IMG/VR virus record: IMGVR_UViG_3300009506_000011
Span: 1-64,000 of that record
Reading direction: 5' to 3' (one strand)
DNA: 64,000 bases
Source: a virus
In this document: in pieces, positions 41,501 through 48,748 of the stretch
Position numbering within the stretch: position 1 is the first letter of the stretch
Layout of the letters: each line of letters opens with the position of its first letter
Made by a program: the position numbers and the translations under genes
The notes under the pieces: generated by a model
The model's input: the letters and a program-made list of their open reading frames with translations, nothing else
Databases searched by the model: none
Told to the model about the DNA's origin: nothing

Positions 41501-41642
41501 CCTGGACGACGAGCTGTGCGGCGTGCCAGGCGTCTATAATGTCACGTCGCAACCGCATGATGATGGGTGGCACTATATGGTGCTCTGCCTCCCGAGCACG
41601 GCGGCGGAGCACGGATGGGAGCTGACCGACACGCCAGACTAG
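41454..41642 (+). CDS. small hypothetical protein
   Basis: A 62-residue protein (MSHWYATGKRSAGEYDLDDE) overlapping the end of the preceding gene in another frame and, by 4 nt, the convergent ABC/GNAT gene. The composition after residue 20 (VYNVTSQPHDDGWHYMVLCL) is protein-like. Moderate support only. Confidence 0.45.
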   Translation: MSHWYATGKRSAGEYDLDDELCGVPGVYNVTSQPHDDGWHYMVLCLPSTAAEHGWELTDTPD

Positions 41643-42772
41643 CTGGCGTGCCACAGCAGCCGCGCCTGCGCCACCTCCGCTGGCGGCACCGGCCCGCCGA
41701 TGTATCGGAATGACGCGGTCATCTGGGCTAAGCGGGTTTGCGTCGTTTGGTGCCGCCAGTGTATCGCGCGCCGCACCTTGCGCTCGCGCACCATCTCCCA
41801 ATTTGGCGAATGCATCCGCGACGCCACCTGCGCCGGATGGGTGGGGGTCGTGCGCAGGCCGAGCCCGTTGGTCGCGGCGATGGCGCCAATCTTGTCGCTC
41901 AGCGCTGTCCCGATGCCGATCCCCTGAAAGTCTGGCAGCACGACCGTCCGGCTCGTGCGCCAGGTGTTTTTGACGTATCGGTGGGGGAATGGCATCACGC
42001 CGCAGAAGGCTGACGGGGCCCCGTCAATGAGCCCCATGAAGCACTTGGCAGACTTGTTCAGCTCGTGCGTCAGGTAGTGATGCGGAGCGAACCACGGCCA
42101 AGCCGCATGCTCGCAGCGGACGATCTCCAGCTCGATCCGGGGCCGGGGTTGAACCGACCTCCACGTCACAAGGCCGACGTGAGGCGCTGGGCGAGGCTCT
42201 AGGATCCAATCGGGCTGCAGCCACTCGACGAGGTCATCGTGGCAGGAGACTGCCACGAATCGCCGGTTTGACCGGCGCACGTGCTTTGCGACCGCAGCGC
42301 TGCCGATCTGGGCCACCTTCCGGTGGACGACGCTGGTGTACTCGTCGATTGCCACAAGCGGCCGCGGGTCGACCAGTGCTCTGGCGAGGTTGCACCGGAA
42401 GCGCTCGCCGTTGGACAGGACCCGGAACGGACGGAGCCACGCCGGCGGCGACGAGAAGCCCACAGACGACAGAGCCCTGATGACGTTGTCGATGGGCAAT
42501 GCCTCATCAAACTCAGTGACCACGGCGCCGTCGCCCCAGTCGTAACCCTCGATCAGTGCATCGCCGAAGAGGTGCCGGGCAATGCTTGTCTTGCCGCAGC
42601 CGCTCGGGCCGGTAATGAGCCCGATGCTCCACGGCCTCGCGTCGAGGTCCACGTCAGCGCGAATCTCCACCACGCTTTCAGCGGCAGACGGGATGTCGTA
42701 CATTCCCTCCACTTGCTTCACCCGGGCCGTTCGCTCAACGCCCGTCGCAAGCCTCAGATCAACGCGCGGCAT
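41639..42772 (-). CDS. ABC-type ATPase fused to a GNAT-like domain
   Basis: A 377-residue protein from ATG 42772. N-terminal ATPase: Walker A GPSGCGKTSIAR (residues about 55-66), signature-like VLSNGERFRCNLARAL, Walker B PLVAIDEYTSV and a His after VAVSCHD. The C-terminal 170 residues are GNAT-like: WFAPHHYLTHELNKSAKCF, RTVVLPDFQGIGIGTALSDK. This fusion is known from phages and actinobacterial islands. Because Mu Mom, a DNA-modifying enzyme, also has a GNAT fold, a role in base modification is possible but unproven. Confidence 0.75.
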   Translation of the reverse strand: MPRVDLRLATGVERTARVKQVEGMYDIPSAAESVVEIRADVDLDARPWSIGLITGPSGCGKTSIARHLFGDALIEGYDWGDGAVVTEFDEALPIDNVIRALSSVGFSSPPAWLRPFRVLSNGERFRCNLARALVDPRPLVAIDEYTSVVHRKVAQIGSAAVAKHVRRSNRRFVAVSCHDDLVEWLQPDWILEPRPAPHVGLVTWRSVQPRPRIELEIVRCEHAAWPWFAPHHYLTHELNKSAKCFMGLIDGAPSAFCGVMPFPHRYVKNTWRTSRTVVLPDFQGIGIGTALSDKIGAIAATNGLGLRTTPTHPAQVASRMHSPNWEMVRERKVRRAIHWRHQTTQTRLAQMTASFRYIGGPVPPAEVAQARLLWHAS

Positions 42773-43377
42773 GGCCAGCCCAGCTCCTCCAGCTCGCGCA
42801 GCTTTTCGAGCTGGTCCTCTTCGCCCTCGCACTCGACGACGATCGCGAACTGCTTCTGAGCGTCGCCCTGCCTGCGTCGCTGCTTGTTTCGCTCCTGGCT
42901 CTTGTCTGGCTCAGGCTCGATCTCAAGGCTCAGCAGCTGAGCGAACTGCTCCTCCGCGAACCCCAGGTCGAGCGCGTCGCTGACGTCCAGCTCGATGGGG
43001 CGAAGCGCCTCTGCCAGCGCCTCGTCCGTCCAGCTGCCCCGGCGCGTGTAGAGCTGCACCGTCAGCCGGCGCGCCTCGGCCTCGGTGATCCCGTCGAGGT
43101 AGACCGCCGGGCCTTCGAGCAGTCCGACGTCCAGAGCGCAGGTCCAGCGCTGCTCGCCGTCGATGATGACGTTGCGCTCCTCACCCTTTTCGTCCGTGCG
43201 CCAGACGAGCAGCGCCTGCGAGCTGAGCCAGCCCTCCTTCATGAAGCCAGCCTTCATGCTCTCGCGCTCCAGCTCGGTCATGGTGTTGCCATTCCAGCCG
43301 TTGGGCCGGAGCTTCGTCAAATCAACGATCTCAGTCTTGCCGCGGACGTGCGGCTGTCGCTTGCGCTTCTTCGCCAT
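42754..43377 (-). CDS. ParB-like nuclease-domain protein
   Basis: A 207-residue protein. IVDLTKLRPNGWNGNTMTE, LVWRTDEKGEERNVIIDGEQ and RWTCALDVG fit the ParB/sulfiredoxin fold, in which IDGEQRW corresponds to the catalytic G-E-x-R-x-W/H region. Phage ParB-like proteins are nucleases, ATP/CTP-binding proteins or partners of modification enzymes. Start behind GGAGGAGAG. It overlaps the ABC/GNAT gene by 19 nt. Confidence 0.75.
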   Translation of the reverse strand: MAKKRKRQPHVRGKTEIVDLTKLRPNGWNGNTMTELERESMKAGFMKEGWLSSQALLVWRTDEKGEERNVIIDGEQRWTCALDVGLLEGPAVYLDGITEAEARRLTVQLYTRRGSWTDEALAEALRPIELDVSDALDLGFAEEQFAQLLSLEIEPEPDKSQERNKQRRRQGDAQKQFAIVVECEGEEDQLEKLRELEELGWPCRALI

Positions 43378-43627
43378 CTCTCCTCCGTCGAGCCATTGCT
43401 CGTACCGCCGCCAGCCGACGCTCGCGGTCGAGCTGCCAGCGGATCGGCGGATACAGCCTCGCCCATCGCTGTACCGTGCTAGCTGGCCAAGCTAGCTTTG
43501 CCATGTCGCCCCCGGCGCGGCGGATGGCGGCCATGACGAGGCGCCTCGCCGCCGCCTCCCCACGCCTCAGCCGCGCGCCGAGGGACCGGCCGCTGTCAGC
43601 CACTGGAGCTGGCCAGGACGGCATCAT
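43331..43627 (-). CDS. small basic DNA-binding-like protein
   Basis: A 98-residue protein from ATG 43627 (ATGATG overlapping the upstream stop). LVMAAIRRAGGDMAKLAWPA, then STVQRWARLYPPIRWQLDRE looks like a helix-turn-helix of the phage Fis/terminase-small type. Overlaps the ParB-like gene by 47 nt, so the two are coupled. Confidence 0.55.
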   Translation of the reverse strand: MMPSWPAPVADSGRSLGARLRRGEAAARRLVMAAIRRAGGDMAKLAWPASTVQRWARLYPPIRWQLDRERRLAAVRAMARRRRDGEEAQATAARPRQD

Positions 43628-44499
43628 GCCGCGCAGAGCCCCCACGCGACGCAGCTCGGCGTCCCCTCAAAAAACCAGTCGTGCTGCCGGCCGCCGCGGC
43701 TCGTCCGCGCCCAGCTCACCGCCTCGTCGATCGGCCGGTTGGTGCTCTTGATGTCGTCGTCGCGCCGGGCAAGCTCGGCCTTGGTCAGCTGCCGGGAGAA
43801 CATCGTCGGCGGCGTCAACCCGAGGCTGTCGAAGGTCTCTCCCCGCGCCTCATAGCGAAGGCGCGCCGCCTCTTGGACGTCGGCCTCGAGCTGCCGGATC
43901 TCGTCGATGCGCGCGGGATCCAGGTCCGCTACCAGCCGGATCGCCGCCTTGCCAGAGCAGACACAGGGCCAGCAGCCGACACGCTCGGCGCCTTGCAGGT
44001 AGAGAGGGTTGGGCGCCAAACCGTGCCGGCGGTGGATCGCGATGACCTCGTCCTTCGTCCAGTCGATGATCGGCCGCCATACCTCGACATCTCCCCACGC
44101 CAAACGACCGCGTGGCACGTCACGCTCCGGCAGCTTCGCGCGGCGGCGGGACTCCTCGCGACGCACGCCTACCGCGTTGACGACGTGATCATCAAACCGT
44201 GCCATCCAGGCCGCCATCGGCTCAAGCTTGAGTGTGCGCGTACACCATCTCATGCGGGGCGTACGGCTGGGAAACATGCCTTTCTTGCGGCACCAGTCGG
44301 CAAAGCCGCCGCCGGGCGAGCGCACCACGTCGATCTGGCCGAGCTTGTCCTGCAGCGGTCCCAGCACGTACTCGACGGTGGACGGGTGCTCCCATCCCGT
44401 GTCGGCGAAAACCCGCAGGTGCTCGATGCCTTGCTCCAGCAGGTAGAGGCACGCAGCGGCGCTGTCCTTGCCGCCGCTCACGCTCACAATCGTGGTCAC
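43624..44499 (-). CDS. PAPS-reductase/ATP-pyrophosphatase family protein
   Basis: A 291-residue protein from GTG 44499. PP-loop VSVSGGKDSAAACLYL (residues 5-20), then RVFADTGWEHPSTVEYV, WCTRTLKLEP, GVRREESRRRAKLPE, IIDWTKDEVIAIHRRHGLAP and a Cys pair GCWPCVCSG. These features match the phosphoadenosine phosphosulfate reductase/DndC-like group, which adenylate or reduce sulfur compounds and often modify nucleic acids. Co-operon with ParB-like and ABC/GNAT genes suggests one modification pathway. Confidence 0.85.
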   Translation of the reverse strand: MTTIVSVSGGKDSAAACLYLLEQGIEHLRVFADTGWEHPSTVEYVLGPLQDKLGQIDVVRSPGGGFADWCRKKGMFPSRTPRMRWCTRTLKLEPMAAWMARFDDHVVNAVGVRREESRRRAKLPERDVPRGRLAWGDVEVWRPIIDWTKDEVIAIHRRHGLAPNPLYLQGAERVGCWPCVCSGKAAIRLVADLDPARIDEIRQLEADVQEAARLRYEARGETFDSLGLTPPTMFSRQLTKAELARRDDDIKSTNRPIDEAVSWARTSRGGRQHDWFFEGTPSCVAWGLCAA

Positions 44500-44783
44500 T
44501 GCACCCCCGGCAGATGAAGCAGCAGCCGCAGCCAGGCCGGGGTTCGGCGCGCTTCCCGCGCCATCCGCGCTCGTCTGGCTGGACTGCTGTCCGTCAACGC
44601 CTCATGCCAGCACTGTCGCCGCCGTTGCAGCTCCTGGCGGACCTTGAAGGTAAGCCACGCTTCTAGCCACTTGAGCAGCGCGCCAGCACGCGGTCCGCGG
44701 TTTTCTAGACGCGGGCGGGAATCGAACCCGCCCCCGGGACTGGAACCCGGGGCCCGCCATCGGGCCGCGTGCTGGCGCTTCAT
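44496..44783 (-). CDS. possible leaderless ORF over the tRNA-like element
   Basis: A 95-residue frame from ATG 44783, 6 nt after a good -10 box. The first 35 residues (RWRAPGSSPGGGFDSRPRLE) are what a tRNA-like sequence gives when translated; residues 35-95 (LLKWLEAWLTFKVRQELQRR) look protein-like, and the stop overlaps the PAPS gene start (GTGA). Either this is a real small protein or the transcript start serves the RNA alone. Confidence 0.35.
   Translation of the reverse strand: MKRQHAARWRAPGSSPGGGFDSRPRLENRGPRAGALLKWLEAWLTFKVRQELQRRRQCWHEALTDSSPARRARMAREARRTPAWLRLLLHLPGVQ
44680..44778. repeat. 14-bp perfect inverted repeat enclosing the tRNA-like element
   Basis: GCGCCAGCACGCGG at 44680-44693 is the exact reverse complement of 44765-44778, with 71 nt between. 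Confidence 0.85.
44708..44771 (-). ncRNA. compact 64-nt tRNA-like RNA
   Basis: On the minus strand five paired parts join with no spare nucleotides. They are acceptor CACGCGG/CCGCGTC (6 of 7 pairs), a D-like hairpin CCCG-ATGG-CGGG, an anticodon-like arm CCCCGGG-TTCCAGT-CCCGGGG (loop would read CCA, tryptophan) and a T-arm GCGGG-TTCGATT-CCCGC. The normal D-loop and variable loop are missing. It is in sense orientation with the PAPS/ParB operon, and a promoter starts transcription about 12 nt upstream. Confidence 0.5.
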
Positions 44784-44789
44784 TCTGCC

Positions 44790-44818
44790 ATGCTAGCGTG
44801 CTAGGCGGCAGACGTCAA
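44790..44818 (-). promoter_or_regulatory. leaderless-type promoter of the PAPS/ParB operon
   Basis: TTGACG (44818-44813), 17 nt, TAGCAT (44795-44790), 6 nt to ATG 44783. CTAGCACGCTAGC lies in the spacer, like the spacer of the csf promoter. Confidence 0.65.
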
Positions 44819-45132
44819 GCCTTCCAGGCGCGGGCCGAGATCTCGCAGCTGTCGCCGCCGGGCCACACGGTGGCGGTGCCGTGGTAGGTCGCCGAGATCT
44901 GCTCGTCGCCCAGCCGGTGCGTCAGGACCAGGGTGCCGTCCACCGGGATCTCGTCTGCGCACGGCGGTCCCTCGGTGACGTCGCAGCGGACCGTGGCCGA
45001 GCCGTCGGAGTGGTCGAGTGTGACCGCCGCGTCCAGCGACAGCGCCGGCGGAAGCTCGTCTCGCCACCGACGGCGGATCTGCACCATGGCCTCCAGCGCC
45101 AGCCAGAGCGCCACAGCGAAGGCCGATCCCAT
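44815..45132 (-). CDS. membrane-anchored hypothetical protein
   Basis: A 105-residue protein: an N-terminal membrane segment (MGSAFAVALWLALEAMV) and a beta-rich domain with two Cys (TVRCDVTEGPPCADEIP; GGDSCEISAR). The Cys positions suggest a periplasmic or exported domain. ATG overlaps the upstream stop. Confidence 0.6.
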   Translation of the reverse strand: MGSAFAVALWLALEAMVQIRRRWRDELPPALSLDAAVTLDHSDGSATVRCDVTEGPPCADEIPVDGTLVLTHRLGDEQISATYHGTATVWPGGDSCEISARAWKA

Positions 45133-45866
45133 CAGGCTCTCGACCTCCGGCGGATCAGCACCTGGAGCAGCTGAAGGAGAACGGCGCCCGTCATGCAGGC
45201 GTTGATCGCGACGACCTCGGACCAGACCTCGAGCAGCGTTCTGCCGGTCGCCCACGGAAGCGCGGCGGTCGCGATCGAGCCGGCCAAGAGAGCAATCGCG
45301 CAACCGGCCGCCGGCGATGGCGCCGGCCGGCCGCTGTCAAAAAGCCAGCGGCGCAGGTAGAGCAGGGACACGAGCAGGCCGCCCAGCTCAACGGCGTAGT
45401 AGAGCGAGAGCAGGTCATCGCCTCGAAGCTCCGGGTAGGCGACGACTACGAACAGCCACAGGCCGAGTCCAGCCGCGGCGACAGACCACCACGAATAATT
45501 TGTGATTTTGAGCCACATTGTGACAGGGTTCGGGCCACTTGTGCTCATGGTTTTCGCGGAATCATTGGAGTTGCACCGCGAATATTTCGGAGCAGAAAAG
45601 ACACACACTGCCAGCGCCGGCAGCGCGAGGATCGAAGCGAGGTACAGGCCCGCTTCGCCATGGCGAGCTGCCAGCCCCCAGCCGCTGCGGACGTCGTCCG
45701 TCGGCGGCTGCGCCGCGCTCAACGCAAGCCTCAGAAGGTCGAGGACGACGACGATCCAGAGGTACCACGCCACCGGCCTGACGCGGCTGTCCCGCCGAGC
45801 GGCCGCCACAGCGGCAACGCCCGCGACGCCAGACAGCGCCAGCAGGCTGACGTGGAGCACGGTCAT
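45132..45866 (-). CDS. polytopic membrane protein
   Basis: A 244-residue protein with about seven hydrophobic segments (VSLLALSGVAGVAAVAAA; VAWYLWIVVVLDLLRLALS; AGLYLASILALPALAVCVF; WWSVAAAGLGLWLFVVVAY). It resembles small GGDEF-less seven-helix sensors only loosely; no family is recognised. Paired with the anchored protein downstream, it may act at the cell envelope. Confidence 0.65.
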   Translation of the reverse strand: MTVLHVSLLALSGVAGVAAVAAARRDSRVRPVAWYLWIVVVLDLLRLALSAAQPPTDDVRSGWGLAARHGEAGLYLASILALPALAVCVFSAPKYSRCNSNDSAKTMSTSGPNPVTMWLKITNYSWWSVAAAGLGLWLFVVVAYPELRGDDLLSLYYAVELGGLLVSLLYLRRWLFDSGRPAPSPAAGCAIALLAGSIATAALPWATGRTLLEVWSEVVAINACMTGAVLLQLLQVLIRRRSRA

Positions 45867-45869
45867 GGC

Positions 45870-46097
45870 TCAGCCGCGAAGCTTCCAGAGCGCCAGCGCC
45901 GCGTCCGGGTGGACGATAACGCCGGCGAAGTCGGCGGAGTCGTAGGTGACCTGGCGGCCCTCGACGTCGCACGGCAGCTGCTCGCCCCGGTGAAGCTCGG
46001 GATCCTGGTAGATGACGAGCTCACCTCCGTCGATCGTGGGCTTCCAAGGGTTGGGTGGTGTTCCTCCTGCTGGCATGACCGGAAGATAGCCGGTCAT
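45870..46097 (-). CDS. small hypothetical protein
   Basis: A 75-residue protein (MTGYLPVMPAGGTPPNPWKP); ATG 46076 is an alternative start. It contains DGGELVIYQDPELHRGEQLP and ends LALWKLRG. First gene before the membrane protein pair. Confidence 0.45.
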   Translation of the reverse strand: MTGYLPVMPAGGTPPNPWKPTIDGGELVIYQDPELHRGEQLPCDVEGRQVTYDSADFAGVIVHPDAALALWKLRG

Positions 46098-46142
46098 GAG
46101 CACCGGGGCTAGCTGGCGGCCGCCTCATATCCACGAGCCGGT

Positions 46143-46376
46143 TCATGGGCTGATCGTCCAATTGCAGAACGGATCGAAGCGATCACCCTTTGGGCCGCGG
46201 AAGAAGCAAAACCAGTGACCGATGCCGTGGCGGCCATAGCGCACCTTCTCGGCACGCTCGTAGCACTTGAGCGCGTCACCATCGCGCCCGAGCCGTGCGA
46301 GTCGGCTAGCCTCGCGATAAAGGCCATCGCAGCGAAATTGCTGCGTGACGATGTGCAGCTTGGTCCGCCTCCGCAT
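46143..46376 (-). CDS. small hypothetical protein
   Basis: A 77-residue protein (MRRRTKLHIVTQQFRCDGLY; then HWFCFFRGPKGDRFDPFCNW). The start lies 6 nt behind the -10 of a recurrent promoter. Its centre (EASRLARLGRDGDALKCYER) resembles one tetratricopeptide-type helix pair. Confidence 0.6.
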   Translation of the reverse strand: MRRRTKLHIVTQQFRCDGLYREASRLARLGRDGDALKCYERAEKVRYGRHGIGHWFCFFRGPKGDRFDPFCNWTISP

Positions 46377-46382
46377 CCCACT

Positions 46383-46415
46383 TGCCTACCACGGTCGGCT
46401 CTGCTAGTCAACTAG
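46383..46415 (-). promoter_or_regulatory. leaderless-type promoter with palindromic operator
   Basis: CTAGTCAACTAG at 46404-46415: TTGACT (46411-46406), 17 nt, TAGGCA (46388-46383), 6 nt, ATG 46376. The palindrome also ends 1 nt before the start codon of the divergent gene at 46417. Confidence 0.7.
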
Positions 46416-46416
46416 C

Positions 46417-46911
46417 ATGCGATGCCCAAAATGCGGCGAAGCCGCCGAGCTGCTCAAGAAACCGTGCTGCGAGGACGCGTGGTCTGACCACGTGGTCGAC
46501 CACCCAAACGAGGCCGTCGCGGCGCTCCAACGGGGAGACTACGGAGGCGCCGCCAAGGCCGCAACCGAGCAGCTGGCGGTGGCCTTCGCCGTCATCACCG
46601 CAGCTGACCTCGCCAGCGGCGCTTCGCATCTGAGCGAGTTTCTTGTCTCGGGACGGGGCATCGCTCAAGTAACCTCTGCCGGACCGGTGGAGGCGCGGCT
46701 CGTGGCGAAGCTCAGAGCGAGCATCGGGCGTACCGCCGGCTCCGTCGTTTCCCGCGACGAGCAGCACACCGTCATGGCTGTGCTGCGGGTCAAGCTCGAC
46801 TGGCGGACCAGGCTCCGCGCGCTTTGGCGTGGTCGGCTCGCCATCGAGACGTCTGTCATGACGGAGCGCCTGCCCGGTCGCGCCTCCTGGAGCTGTCGCG
46901 TGGTAGGCTGA
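46417..46911 (+). CDS. hypothetical protein with N-terminal zinc ribbon
   Basis: A 164-residue protein opening MRCPKCGEAAELLKKPCCED (three or four Cys ligands). The rest is helical (EAVAALQRGDYGGAAKAATE; AVAFAVITAADLASGA). It starts immediately after the CTAGTCAACTAG operator without room for a ribosome site. It may be regulated oppositely to the leftward gene. Confidence 0.55.
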   Translation: MRCPKCGEAAELLKKPCCEDAWSDHVVDHPNEAVAALQRGDYGGAAKAATEQLAVAFAVITAADLASGASHLSEFLVSGRGIAQVTSAGPVEARLVAKLRASIGRTAGSVVSRDEQHTVMAVLRVKLDWRTRLRALWRGRLAIETSVMTERLPGRASWSCRVVG

Positions 46912-46914
46912 GCC

Positions 46915-47301
46915 ATGCCGGATTTTCAGCTCAAGCCCATCGGCTCCGAGGTGGTCGACTGGGACGATCCCGCGACGACGGACACGCCGAGCCGGCTCAA
47001 CCCGGTGGTGCGCCACCCGCACAAGTATCACCGGATCTTCCGAAACTTTCCTCTCACGATCAAGGCCATCGTGGACGGCATCGAGGGACCCGCGGATGGC
47101 GCACTCGGTGGCCGGCTCTTCGCTTGGAGCTGGGTGGTCACGCGGGAGTCTGGCTACGCGCCGCCGATTCCGACGTCTGCCGGCTTCAGCAGCACGGTGG
47201 TTTTCCCGGCCTTCCACTTCCTCACCGGCCACTACGAGCTGCTGTGCTCGCGGCCTGACGGTGGCGCCGTAGGCGTCACCTTCGAGATCGAGGACACCTG
47301 A
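46915..47301 (+). CDS. hypothetical beta-rich protein
   Basis: A 128-residue protein (MPDFQLKPIGSEVVDWDDPA; GGRLFAWSWVVTRESGYAPP; VVFPAFHFLTGHYELLCSR). The pattern resembles an immunoglobulin-like or PKD-type surface domain. The last 70 nt overlap the convergent phosphatase-methyltransferase gene. Confidence 0.5.
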   Translation: MPDFQLKPIGSEVVDWDDPATTDTPSRLNPVVRHPHKYHRIFRNFPLTIKAIVDGIEGPADGALGGRLFAWSWVVTRESGYAPPIPTSAGFSSTVVFPAFHFLTGHYELLCSRPDGGAVGVTFEIEDT

Positions 47302-47990
47302 GACGGCCGGCCCCACTCATAGAGCGCAATGGCCAACGCCCCTTCAACGGTCAAGCCCGAAACGCGCCCCTGCATCGGAATGGTCGCGTAGCGAACCGGT
47401 AGTCCCCTGGGAAGCCCAGAGCTTTCCCCGCCGAGCAACAGCGTGTCAACTGTCTCGAAATCAACGCCATCGAGCGAGTTCAGGGTGCCGGTTTCCAACG
47501 CTAGCACCCCGTTACCGACTGGCAGTTTATCGATGCCAGCGACATCAACGCGCCCCTTCGCGCCGTAGAGGTTGCCGCTCAACCCACCAGCGCACCTGTG
47601 GGTAAGCAAGCTGCGCACGCCGAACGCCTCACAGGTCCGAACGGCGCGGTTGAGGTTGCGGCCGACGCGGTGCAGCACAACGCGTCCCACGGTGCACATG
47701 GTCAGCAAGCGGACCAGCAAGCCGGTACGGTCACGGCCGTGAAAGCAGTGCACGAGCAGCGGCCTGCCAGCCGACAGGGCGACGCTAAGCGCTGCTTGGG
47801 CTCCAGCGCCGCTGTAGCTTACTGGACTCTTCCGGTAGCCAATGCCGGCGCTGAGGCAGGCGCGCTCGACGACTGGCCTTGGTCGTTGCGTCAGGTCCAG
47901 TACGGCCTGCCCACCGGCGGCAGCAAAAGCAACGATATCTCTGCGCCTTGGCAGAGCTGAGCGCCAGATCCCTGGTAGAAACTCCTTCAT
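47232..47990 (-). CDS. dual-specificity phosphatase-like domain fused to SPOUT methyltransferase-like domain
   Basis: A 252-residue protein. Residues 1-100 look like a dual-specificity phosphatase: LDLTQRPRP, then HCFHGRDRTG (Cys82 and Arg88 in CX5R). Residues 105-230 show SpoU/TrmH motifs: RNLNRAVRTCEAFGV (motif 1 with the conserved Arg), TLLLGGESSGLP (motif 2) and IPMQGRVSGLTVEGALAIAL (motif 3, Thr where Asn is usual). SPOUT enzymes of this kind methylate ribose 2'-OH in RNA. It ends the csf operon and overlaps the CysH-like gene by 4 nt. Confidence 0.7.
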   Translation of the reverse strand: MKEFLPGIWRSALPRRRDIVAFAAAGGQAVLDLTQRPRPVVERACLSAGIGYRKSPVSYSGAGAQAALSVALSAGRPLLVHCFHGRDRTGLLVRLLTMCTVGRVVLHRVGRNLNRAVRTCEAFGVRSLLTHRCAGGLSGNLYGAKGRVDVAGIDKLPVGNGVLALETGTLNSLDGVDFETVDTLLLGGESSGLPRGLPVRYATIPMQGRVSGLTVEGALAIALYEWGRPSQVSSISKVTPTAPPSGREHSSS

Positions 47991-48748
47991 GTCGTTCCGT
48001 CTATGACTTCGCGATCTCCGCAGATTTCACGTAGCAGGTCTGGGTAATAAGCCAGCTCCCACTCAACACGCCCGAAGCCGGCACCTCGCTTGCCGCCTAG
48101 GCTCGCAACCCTGATCTTGCGGCGGTCAAAGAGTCCGCCTCGGGTCATAGCATAGGCAGGGTGGACAGGAAGCTTGTGCTTGTAGAGGTACGCGAAGACG
48201 TCTTCTGGCTGCCACCATCCAATCGGAGCGCAAGTGTGGGCCGTGGCGATGCCGTAGAACTTCATCCGCATGTTCCGGCCGCTGCTCTCCTCCCCTCGAA
48301 TGCCGGATACGTGGCGCTCGCCGTAGCGTTCGCGAGCCAGCGCGAAGCCGCGTTCAAGCGTCCCCTTTGCATGCCAGCCGTCGGAATCGCGTAAGCAATG
48401 CACGACGATCTCATCATACGGTAGCGGATACTTGCGCAGGAATCGGTCTCGGACCTCGCCACACTCCGGCGAGCATATGGGCTCAACGCGCACCCAAACA
48501 AGGGGCAGCCGCACCGTCTCACGATAGAACAGGCGCCACGCCAGGTGCGCCGCTACCGTTGAGTCCTTGCCCCAGCTCACACCGACGTAGCAGGGGCCTG
48601 ACTGTGCGAACTTGTGCAGCTCCCGGATGGCCTTCTGCTCCTTGCGCTCCAGTGCCCTGAGCCGAGCGCGCAGGTGGTCCTCACGCTCGCACGTCTTCCA
48701 ATGCGCGATGTCGTCTGAGCGATGTCGTGGCGAGGGAACAAGGGTCAT
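47987..48748 (-). CDS. CysH/PAPS-reductase-like protein of the csf operon
   Basis: A 253-residue protein. PP-loop YVGVSWGKDSTVAAHLAW (SWGKDS for the usual SGGKDS), then RYGERHVSGIRGEESSGRN, WWQPEDVFAYLYKHKLPVHP and a C-terminal RIRVASLGG-like block (RRKIRVASLGGKRGAGFGRV). CysH-like ATP-pyrophosphatases accompany type IV-B CRISPR-Cas loci, where their substrate is unknown. The ATGA overlaps with both neighbours tie it to the csf genes. Confidence 0.8.
   Translation of the reverse strand: MTLVPSPRHRSDDIAHWKTCEREDHLRARLRALERKEQKAIRELHKFAQSGPCYVGVSWGKDSTVAAHLAWRLFYRETVRLPLVWVRVEPICSPECGEVRDRFLRKYPLPYDEIVVHCLRDSDGWHAKGTLERGFALARERYGERHVSGIRGEESSGRNMRMKFYGIATAHTCAPIGWWQPEDVFAYLYKHKLPVHPAYAMTRGGLFDRRKIRVASLGGKRGAGFGRVEWELAYYPDLLREICGDREVIDGTT

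Noticed and set aside
45133-45303. N-terminal extension of the 44815 gene
   Set aside because: Lies over the membrane protein gene in another frame; ATG 45132 precedes a clear membrane helix.
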